In this document: positions 4,921 to 10,551 of the stretch, piece after piece
Numbering within the stretch: the first letter of the stretch is position 1
Layout: every line of letters starts with the position of its first letter
Assembly (NCBI GenBank): GCA_021817185.1
Contig: JAKAVU010000075.1
Span: 1-10,551, forward strand
Direction of reading: 5' to 3'
Source: a bacterium
Lineage (GTDB): Bacteria; Chloroflexota; Dormibacteria; UBA8260; Bog-877
DNA: 10,551 bases
Position numbers and translations under genes: made by a program
Notes under the pieces: generated by a model
Database searches by the model: none
Seen by the model: the letters and a program-made list of their open reading frames with translations, nothing else
Told to the model about the DNA's origin: nothing

Positions 4921-7294
4921 CGGCCAGCACCCTGGCCACTCGGTCACGAAGATCCACCCCCTGCTGGCTGGTCAAAGTCCGGTTGGGGTCGCGAAAGACC
5001 AGTCTGAACGTCCATCCCTTCAGGCCGTTGGCGAGTTGAGCGCCACGGTACTCGTCCAGCACCCGGACCGCCTCCAGCTCCGCCAGCCCGATGCCGCCAA
5101 CGGCGGCCACCGCCTCCCCGAGGGGGGCCTCCTCCGGAACACTCACCGCCAGGTCCATGATGAGCGGCGGGGTCTGCGCGAGCTCCCGCCCAGATCCCGG
5201 CCGCCCGCCCGGCAGCAGCCAACCGTCCACCCGCAGCTCACAGGCGACCACCCGACCGCGCAGCCCCAGCGCCGCGCAGGACCTCGGGTCCAGCTCTCCG
5301 ACCACACCCCGCACCTCGCCCCGGCTCACAACCTCCGCGCAGCGGACGGGATGGAAGCCGGGTCGGACGGCCGCCATGAACTTGGTGGAATCGGCGCTGA
5401 GCCGGTCCCCCAGAGCCTGGCAGACGCGGAGCAAATGGCGAAGAGCCGCGGCGCTATCTGAGGCCTGGAAATCGACCCCCTGGTCCACCGCCGCCAGCAG
5501 CTCCGGCTCCTGCGGCCGGCCGTCCTTCCCAGAGGTCCAGAAGACCCGACCTTGTTCGAATAAGCGCGTCCGCTCGGCCCCCCGCGCCTGGTTGAGCTGG
5601 CAGCTGCCGAGCAGCCCCGGCAGCAACGACACCCGCAGCCCCTCGAGCGCCCCGGAGAGCGGGTTGGCGATCCGCTGGGCTTCAACACCGTCCCCCAGCC
5701 CGGAGACCGGCCTCGGACGGCCGGGATCAAAGAGGCTGAGGGTGATGGCCTCGGTGTAGCCGGCGCCCATCAGGATCTCCCCGGCCAGCCGCTGGGTGGC
5801 GTTCGCGCTGGGGCCGGCGGGCGGCCGCCGGAGAGCCGGAAGAGTGGCGGGGAGCCGGTCATACCCGATGATCCGGCCCACCTCCTCCACCAGGTCGACG
5901 GGCTGGCTGAGATCCGTGCGCACAGTTGGCGGGGAGGCGACCAGATCCTCGCCCTCAAGCGCCACGGTAAACCCCAGCCGCTCCAGAGCCGACCTGGATT
6001 CCCCGGCCGTGACCTCCATGCCCAGCAGCGCAGAGATGCGCGAGGCGGAGATCCGAATCGGCTCGGCAGGAGGGGGCAGCTCGCCCGCGGTGAGCAGCCC
6101 GGGGCGGGGCGAGACCCCCAGATGGTCGTGGAGAAGCCGGGCGAAGCGCCTGGTCCCCATGGGAACCAGATGGGGAGACAGGAACCGCTCAAAGCGGGCG
6201 GAGGCCTCGGTCCGCAGTCCCAGCCGCCGCGACGTCCCCCTGATCGAGGTCCACTGAAAGTTGGCGGACTCCAGGAGAAGCTGGGTGGTCTTCGGGGTCA
6301 CGGACGAGTCCCAGGAGCCCAGCAGGCCGGCGATCGCAGCCGCCTTCCCGTTGGCGGCGATGACCAGATCTGACGGCGCCAGCGACCGCTCCTGCTGATC
6401 GAGGCCCAGCATGGTCTCGCGCTGCCGGCCCGGCCTCACCTCGATCACCACCCGGCCGTCCTCACCCTGGATGCGGTCGAGGTCGAAGGTGTGGAGCGGC
6501 TGGCCTACGTCCAGCATCACGTAATTGGCCAGATCGACCACCACCCCGAGCGACCGCTGTCCCACCGCCATGAGCCGACGCCGCACCTCAAGGGGGGCGG
6601 GCAGCTGCGGGATCGCGGTGAAGGCGCAGGCCGTGTAGATCGGGCAGAGCTCCCTCACCGCGATGCGGACCTCGACGCTCTGAGCGATCGGCTCCCCGGT
6701 GGCATCGACCGGCGTCATGTCGCCAGGGTGGACGGGGCGGTCGAGCATCGCCGCCAGCTCGGTCGCGACCCCCAGGTGGGAGAGGCAGTCCCCCCGGTTG
6801 CTGAGGATCTCCAACTCGTACACGGTGTCCTCGGGAAAGAGCTCCCTTAGGGGCTGGCCGGGCTCGCCCTCTCCGGGGCGGAGAGTGAGGACCCCATCGT
6901 GATCGGGCCCCAGCCCCAACTCGTCGGGGGCGCAGAGCATGCCCTCGCTCTGAACTCCCCGAATGCGACGGCGCCCGATCTCCAGCCCCGACGGGAGCCG
7001 GGTTCCGGGCCTAGCCCAGGGGACGAGCGCTCCCACAAAGAGGTTGGGTGCCCCGCAGACCACCTCCACCGGCTCCGGCTCAGAGCCCCTGACCTGGGCG
7101 AGGAAGAGATGGTCGCTGCCATCCAGGCGCTTGAACTCGACCACCTCTCCGAGTACCAGCGGCTCCAGCCCGGCCGCGAACCTGGTCACCCGCTCAACCT
7201 CGGTACCGCTGATGGTGAGCAGCCGCTCCACCTCTTTGGGGGAGACACCCTCCAGGTCCACCATCGACCCGAGCCACTCGTGGCTGACCCGCAA
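4895..7294 (-). CDS. pheT: Phenylalanine--tRNA ligase beta subunit
   Basis: Beta chain of the alpha2-beta2 PheRS; it binds tRNA-Phe and edits mischarged Tyr. The 799 residues are full length. Domains visible in order: N-terminal MRVSHEWLGSMVDL; tRNA-binding OB fold about 39-148; B3/B4 editing domain about 213-380, with ANYVMLDVGQPLHTFD (256-271), LLESANF and GLRTEASARFER (359-370); B5 about 411-483, with DLVEEVGRIIGYDRLP; catalytic-like core about 490-690; and a C-terminal ferredoxin-fold anticodon-binding domain about 705-799, with LKGWTFRLVFRDPNRTLT. The start is TTG, one base after the pheS stop. It is supported by GGAGGGG seven bases upstream, inside the end of pheS, and by the correct family N-terminus. 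The 3' end overlaps mpg by 26 bases. Translational coupling with pheS is likely. Confidence 0.97.
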   Translation of the reverse strand: MRVSHEWLGSMVDLEGVSPKEVERLLTISGTEVERVTRFAAGLEPLVLGEVVEFKRLDGSDHLFLAQVRGSEPEPVEVVCGAPNLFVGALVPWARPGTRLPSGLEIGRRRIRGVQSEGMLCAPDELGLGPDHDGVLTLRPGEGEPGQPLRELFPEDTVYELEILSNRGDCLSHLGVATELAAMLDRPVHPGDMTPVDATGEPIAQSVEVRIAVRELCPIYTACAFTAIPQLPAPLEVRRRLMAVGQRSLGVVVDLANYVMLDVGQPLHTFDLDRIQGEDGRVVIEVRPGRQRETMLGLDQQERSLAPSDLVIAANGKAAAIAGLLGSWDSSVTPKTTQLLLESANFQWTSIRGTSRRLGLRTEASARFERFLSPHLVPMGTRRFARLLHDHLGVSPRPGLLTAGELPPPAEPIRISASRISALLGMEVTAGESRSALERLGFTVALEGEDLVASPPTVRTDLSQPVDLVEEVGRIIGYDRLPATLPALRRPPAGPSANATQRLAGEILMGAGYTEAITLSLFDPGRPRPVSGLGDGVEAQRIANPLSGALEGLRVSLLPGLLGSCQLNQARGAERTRLFEQGRVFWTSGKDGRPQEPELLAAVDQGVDFQASDSAAALRHLLRVCQALGDRLSADSTKFMAAVRPGFHPVRCAEVVSRGEVRGVVGELDPRSCAALGLRGRVVACELRVDGWLLPGGRPGSGRELAQTPPLIMDLAVSVPEEAPLGEAVAAVGGIGLAELEAVRVLDEYRGAQLANGLKGWTFRLVFRDPNRTLTSQQGVDLRDRVARVLADVSGARVR

Positions 7295-7295
7295 C

Positions 7296-8330
7296 TCAGA
7301 ACCCCTCCAGCAGGCGCAGGTCGTTCTCGTAGAGCTCGCGAACGTCGCGGATCCCGTAGCGAAGGGCGGTGATGCGGTCGGGCCCCATCCCGAACGCGAA
7401 GCCGCTGTAGCGGGCCGGATCGACGCCGACGGCGGCCAAAACCGAAGGGTGGACCATTCCCGACCCCAGGATCTCGATCCAGCCCTTGTTGAGGCAGCTG
7501 CGACAGCCCTCTCCGGCGCAGATGCCGCAGGCGACGTCCGCCTCCAGCGACGGCTCGGTGTACGGGAAGAAGCTGGCCCGCAGCCTCACCCGGCGGTCCT
7601 GGCCGAAGAGCTGCCCCAGGACGTATTCAAGCGTCCCCTTCAGGTCCGCGACCGTCACGCCCTCATCCACGCAGAGCCCCTCCACCTGATGAAAGACCGG
7701 GTTGTGAGTGGGGTCCGGGTTGTCGCGGCGGGCGACCTTGCCAGGCACGATGATGCGGAAGGGAGGCTTGCCGGCCAGCATGGTGCGGATCTGCATCGGC
7801 GAGGTGTGGGTGCGGTAGAGCCAGCCCTGGGCGGAGCCGCCCAGGTAAAAGGTGTCATGGCCGTCGCGCGCCGGATGCTCCTCGGGCATGTTCAGCAGCT
7901 GGAAGTTGTGCAGGTCGTCCTCGATCTCAGGCCCGGCCACCGTGGTATATCCGAGGCCGGTGAAGATGTCCTCGATCTCTCGCACCGTGCGGGCCACCGG
8001 ATGCTGGTGGCCTCGCTGCAGTGGGTGCAGCGGGTGGGACAGGTCCATCCGCTCTTCAGCCAGCTCCCGATCCCAGAGCGAGGCTTGGAGTTCCGCCTCC
8101 CGCTGCTCCAGCGCCTCGGTGACCGCACGCTTGGCGGCGTTGAAGGCCCGTCCCAGGGCCGCCCGCTCTTCGCCCCTGACCTCGGCCAGGCGGTCCGCCG
8201 CAGCCGCGATCGAGCCCCCGTGGCGCGCCAGGTAGCGCCGCCGCACCTCTTCCAACTGGTCCGGATCAGCGGCCCCGGCGATCTCCTCCAGGGCCGTCGC
8301 GGCGAGCGCCTGGAGGTCGTCACCGGTCAC
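7296..8330 (-). CDS. pheS: Phenylalanine--tRNA ligase alpha subunit
   Basis: Catalytic alpha chain of PheRS: activates Phe with ATP and charges tRNA-Phe in the cytoplasm. Its 344 residues are the usual length. An N-terminal coiled-coil arm (about 1-90) precedes the class II catalytic domain. Motifs seen: DLSHP with HPVARTVREIEDIFTGLGY (110-128), RTHTSPMQIR (173-182), motif 2 RRDNPDPTHNPVFHQVEG (201-218), the Phe-pocket segment FFPYTEPS (254-261) and motif 3 GFAFGMGPDRI (310-320). Ala312 corresponds to E. coli Ala294, which sets Phe specificity. A four-cysteine cluster CGICAGEGCRSC (268-279) could bind metal and occurs in many bacterial PheS. The start is GTG in a GTGA overlap with the rplT stop (4 bases), implying translational coupling. 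Its Shine-Dalgarno GGGAG is rather distant. Confidence 0.97.
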   Translation of the reverse strand: MTGDDLQALAATALEEIAGAADPDQLEEVRRRYLARHGGSIAAAADRLAEVRGEERAALGRAFNAAKRAVTEALEQREAELQASLWDRELAEERMDLSHPLHPLQRGHQHPVARTVREIEDIFTGLGYTTVAGPEIEDDLHNFQLLNMPEEHPARDGHDTFYLGGSAQGWLYRTHTSPMQIRTMLAGKPPFRIIVPGKVARRDNPDPTHNPVFHQVEGLCVDEGVTVADLKGTLEYVLGQLFGQDRRVRLRASFFPYTEPSLEADVACGICAGEGCRSCLNKGWIEILGSGMVHPSVLAAVGVDPARYSGFAFGMGPDRITALRYGIRDVRELYENDLRLLEGF

Positions 8331-8689
8331 TTGGTAGCGACTTTCTCCCGGGCCACCGAGATCAGGCTGGCAAAGGCGTCCGGGTCGCGGGCCGCCAGCT
8401 CGGCCAGCTGCTTGCGAGAGATCTCCACCCCCGCCTGGTCCAGAGCGGCGATGAAACGACTGTAGGGAATCCCCGCCTGGCGGGAGGCCGCGTTGATGCG
8501 GGCGATCCAGAGCCGGCGGAAGTCTCCCTTGCGCTTGCGGCGGTCACGGTACTGATACGCCAGCGAGTGCATGACCGCTTCGTTGGCGGGTCGAAACAGC
8601 CGGTTGTGGGTTCCCGTGAGTCCGGAGGCCAGCTCCAGGACTCGCTTGTGGCGCTTGCGCGCGGTGACGCCGCGCTTGACTCGGGCCAT
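8327..8689 (-). CDS. rplT: 50S ribosomal protein L20
   Basis: Early-assembly protein of the large ribosomal subunit that binds 23S rRNA; in E. coli and Bacillus it also represses its own operon. The 120 residues are the normal length. The N-terminal basic extension MARVKRGVTARKRHKR and the block YQYRDRRKRKGDFRRLWIAR are diagnostic, followed by INAASRQAGIPYSRFIAAL. The family's usual GYRG-type turn reads GLTGTHNRLFRPANEAVMHS here. The ATG lies three bases after the rpmI stop, with GGGGAG seven bases upstream. The stop overlaps the pheS start by four bases. No separate L20-binding leader was identified upstream of rpmI, because that gene overlaps infC. Confidence 0.97.
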   Translation of the reverse strand: MARVKRGVTARKRHKRVLELASGLTGTHNRLFRPANEAVMHSLAYQYRDRRKRKGDFRRLWIARINAASRQAGIPYSRFIAALDQAGVEISRKQLAELAARDPDAFASLISVAREKVATK

Positions 8690-8692
8690 GAC

Positions 8693-8896
8693 TCAGCTCC
8701 CCAGGTACGGCGCATCGCGCCGGATCGACTTGGCGTCGCCGGTGGTGACAACCTGTGTCTTGGCATAACCCCGCTTGCGCTTGGCCGACTTGTGCTCGAG
8801 CAGATGCGATTGGAAGGCGCCCCGGCGCAGGAGCTTGCCGGTCCCGGACAGGCGGAACCGCTTCTGAGTTCCCTTATGGCTTCGAATCTTGGGCAT
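8693..8896 (-). CDS. rpmI: 50S ribosomal protein L35
   Basis: Small basic protein of the large ribosomal subunit, 67 residues, normal length. It begins MPKIRSHKGTQKRFRLSGTG and contains KLLRRGAFQSHLLEHKSAKRKRGY, matching the family block of KxK-x-SH-hydrophobic-KSxKRKR. The ATG at 8896 lies inside infC, so the two genes overlap by 23 bases in different frames, and the Shine-Dalgarno (AAGGA, with GGAG further upstream) sits in infC coding sequence. Expression is therefore probably coupled to IF3 synthesis. The C-terminal tail AKSIRRDAPYLGS is slightly longer than in many homologues. Confidence 0.96.
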   Translation of the reverse strand: MPKIRSHKGTQKRFRLSGTGKLLRRGAFQSHLLEHKSAKRKRGYAKTQVVTTGDAKSIRRDAPYLGS

Positions 8897-9440
8897 CTTC
8901 CTTGGCTTCTCCTCTGACCGCCTTCTTGGGAAGCGGGTTCAGAATCATGATCATGTTGCGCCCCTCGAGCAGGGGCTGGCGCTCCACAGTGGCCACTTCC
9001 TTGACGTTCTCCGCCAGCCGCTGCAGCAGCGCCCGGCCGATTTCCTGGTGCACCAATTCGCGGCCACGGAACATGATAGTGAGTTTGACCTTGTCGCCCT
9101 CCTCCAGGAAGTGGCGCACGTACCCGTACTTGGTCTGGAAGTCGTGCTCACTGATCTTGGGCCGGAGCTTCATCTCCTTGAGCCGGACGGCATTGTGCTC
9201 CCGGCGCGCCTCCTTCTCCCGCTTCAACGCCTCGAACTTGAAGCGTCCGTAATCCATCAGGCGACACACCGGCGGCTGCGCCTGGGGGGCGACCTCGACC
9301 AGATCGAGCCCCCGCTCCTGGGCCAGCGCCTGAGCCTCCGCCAAGGTCACTATGCCGATCGCCTCGTCGGTGGTGTCGTCGAAAAGCCTGACCGAGGGTA
9401 CCCGGATCTGGTCGTTGATGCGCAGCTCGCGAAACGCTAT
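8874..9440 (-). CDS. infC: Translation initiation factor IF-3 with apparent AUA start codon
   Basis: IF3 binds the 30S subunit, prevents 50S joining and checks the start codon-initiator tRNA pairing. The protein needs sequence upstream of the first GTG (9350) to include the conserved N-terminus RINDQIRVPSVRLFD. Reading back, the only plausible start before the in-frame TAG is ATA at 9438-9440, giving 188 residues beginning (M)AFRELRINDQ. No ATG, GTG or TTG is available in that stretch. The N-domain runs about 7-75 (PPVCRLMDYGRFKFE at 56-70), then a basic linker helix and the C-domain about 85-170 (VRLKEMKLRP at 85-94, KLTIMFRGRE at 119-128). E. coli infC starts at AUU and is autoregulated because IF3 rejects it; AUA should behave similarly. 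Eighty-two bases separate it from thrS, and its 3' end overlaps rpmI by 23 bases. Confidence 0.93.
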   Translation of the reverse strand: MAFRELRINDQIRVPSVRLFDDTTDEAIGIVTLAEAQALAQERGLDLVEVAPQAQPPVCRLMDYGRFKFEALKREKEARREHNAVRLKEMKLRPKISEHDFQTKYGYVRHFLEEGDKVKLTIMFRGRELVHQEIGRALLQRLAENVKEVATVERQPLLEGRNMIMILNPLPKKAVRGEAKEDAQDSKP

Positions 9441-9447
9441 GGACGCG

Positions 9448-9455
9448 CCCTCCTT
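9448..9455 (-). promoter_or_regulatory. Strong ribosome binding site that fixes the infC AUA start
   Basis: On the minus strand AAGGAGGG occupies 9455-9448, seven bases before the ATA at 9440-9438. It is a near-perfect anti-16S complement, and no other candidate start in frame has one. In the 82-base thrS-infC gap I see a -10-like TAGCAT further upstream but no matching -35, so an internal promoter is not supported. Confidence 0.8.
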
Positions 9456-9522
9456 GCAGATGAGTTTGAGTTGCCGATGCTACCACGCCGGAGCCCTCGG
9501 CCCCTACCTCCGACTGCGGTCG

Positions 9523-10551
9523 TCAGGATGGGATGGTCTCCTGCCGCAGCCGGGCCAACAGCTGGTCCCGGTTCAACGCCACCTGCTCACCCGACCTCGT
9601 GTCGCGCAGGTGCACGGTATGAGCCTCCACCTCGCGTCGGCCCACCACCGCCAGGTAGGGGATCTTGGCCAGCTGCCCGTCCCGTATCTTGGCCGGCAGC
9701 TGGCGTCCCGGGCGATCGTAGACCTCGGCTCGAAAGCCGGCATCCTCCAGATCGGCCACCCACTGATGCGAGTAGTCCAGCTGATCGTCGCTGACCGGGA
9801 CCAGCTGCACCTGCACCGGGCTCAACCAGGTCGGCAGGGCCCCGGCGTAGTGTTCCAGCAAGACTCCGAAGAACCGCTCCATCGAGCCCAGCAGGGTGCG
9901 GTGGACCATGATCGGCCGGTGGGTGGCGCCATCGTCGCCCACGTACTCCAACTCGAATCGCTCGGGCTCATTGAAGTCGAACTGGACCGTGGCGCACTGC
10001 CAGCGCCGGCCCATGGCATCGCGGATGTGGACGTCCACCTTCGGCCCGTAGAAGGCGCCCTCCCCCGGGTTGACCTTGAACTCCATCCCCCGCCCCTCGA
10101 CCGCCCGGGCGAGGGCCGCCTCGGCCAGCTCCCACATCCGGTCTTCCCCAGCCGCCTTGGCCGGTCTGGTGCTGAGGTCCACCTCGACCTCCTGGAAGCC
10201 GAACCGCGCCATCATCACGCGCACCAGATCGAGCACTCCGGCGACCTCGCGCTCGGCCTGCTCCTCGGTGCAGAAGATGTGGGCGTCATCCTGGGTCAGC
10301 CCCCTCACCCGCAGCAGCCCATGCAGCGTCCCGCTGCGCTGGAAGCGGTAGACGGCGGCCAGCTCGGCCAGCCGCAGCGGGAGCTCCCGATAGCTGCGCT
10401 GCCGGGAACGGTAGATCATGATGTGGAAGGGGCAGCTCATGGGCTTGATCCGGTAGCGGTCGCCCTCCACCTCCATCGGCCCGTACATCTCATCAGCGAA
10501 GTAGCCCAGGTGCCCGCTGACCTCCCAGAGGTGCTCCCGGGCGATGTGGGG
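9523..10551 (-). CDS. thrS: Threonine--tRNA ligase, C-terminal part (5' end outside window)
   Basis: Class II synthetase that charges tRNA-Thr. The frame is open to the window edge, beginning PHIAREHLWEVSGH, so the ATG at 10488 is internal and the N-terminal TGS and editing domains are missing. The visible 342 residues hold most of the catalytic core and the anticodon-binding domain. Zinc ligands are Cys40 in KPMSCPFH, His91 in LTQDDAHIF and His217 in VHRTLLGSMERF. HGLLRVRGLTQDDAHIFC is the family motif 2 region, and FNEPERFELEY and GVLLEHYAGALPTWLSPVQV mark the end of the core. The anticodon-binding domain spans about 235-342. The motif 2 Arg-x-Glu reads YRFQR here, with Gln at the Glu position. 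This is the most upstream gene of the minus-strand operon in view. Confidence 0.96.
   Translation of the reverse strand, partial: PHIAREHLWEVSGHLGYFADEMYGPMEVEGDRYRIKPMSCPFHIMIYRSRQRSYRELPLRLAELAAVYRFQRSGTLHGLLRVRGLTQDDAHIFCTEEQAEREVAGVLDLVRVMMARFGFQEVEVDLSTRPAKAAGEDRMWELAEAALARAVEGRGMEFKVNPGEGAFYGPKVDVHIRDAMGRRWQCATVQFDFNEPERFELEYVGDDGATHRPIMVHRTLLGSMERFFGVLLEHYAGALPTWLSPVQVQLVPVSDDQLDYSHQWVADLEDAGFRAEVYDRPGRQLPAKIRDGQLAKIPYLAVVGRREVEAHTVHLRDTRSGEQVALNRDQLLARLRQETIPS

Noticed and set aside
6963..8465. 500-codon plus-strand open frame
   Set aside because: It is antisense to pheT, pheS and rplT, whose identities are certain; a mirror of their codon bias.
8874..9350. infC starting at GTG 9350
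   Set aside because: It would remove the conserved RINDQIRVP N-terminus and has no Shine-Dalgarno; ATA at 9440 has one.
9523..10488. ATG 10488 as thrS start
   Set aside because: The frame continues upstream to the window edge with conserved ThrRS sequence (HLWEVSGHLGYF), so this Met is internal.

Overview
The window comes from a bacterial chromosome of high GC content, roughly two thirds by eye, with strong G/C preference at third codon positions. The core cluster order thrS-infC-rpmI-rplT-pheS-pheT is widespread among bacteria. The DUF849-type enzyme, the Gly/Arg-rich PadR regulator and the base composition fit a soil or free-living high-GC lineage (Actinomycetota, Chloroflexota or Dormibacterota-like). 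The sequence alone does not settle the phylum.

Left part, plus strand (1-1075): the 3' end of a PiT-family phosphate transporter gene, cut by the window edge, followed 13 bases later by its usual partner, a DUF47/PhoU-like protein. A cluster of perfect inverted repeats follows. A convergent minus-strand gene (1283-2005) encodes a short beta-keto acid cleavage enzyme (BKACE/DUF849). About 1.06 kb (2006-3064) then contains no gene I can support, but has several perfect inverted repeats.

Middle (3065-4314, plus strand): a near-consensus promoter (TTGACA-17-TATTAT) carrying two 10-bp palindromes drives a PadR-family regulator, which looks autoregulated. Further on is a small orphan transcription unit: a promoter, a 9-bp direct repeat, a 14-codon ORF with a good ribosome binding site, several hairpins and a textbook rho-independent terminator. 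Its U-tract overlaps the stop codon of the convergent gene.

Right part, minus strand (10551 down to 4312): a compact housekeeping operon, thrS (cut at the window edge), infC, rpmI, rplT, pheS, pheT and a 3-methyladenine DNA glycosylase (AAG/MPG family). From infC onward the genes overlap or are 1-3 bases apart, so translational coupling is likely. infC appears to start at AUA behind a strong Shine-Dalgarno, pheS at GUG and pheT at UUG. The operon joins translation initiation (IF3), two 50S proteins (L35, L20) and two tRNA synthetases, with a base-excision repair enzyme as its last gene.

The best candidates for something undescribed are the orphan transcript at about 4066-4314, the PadR operator and the AUA start of infC. 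No mobile element, CRISPR array or tRNA/rRNA gene was recognised.
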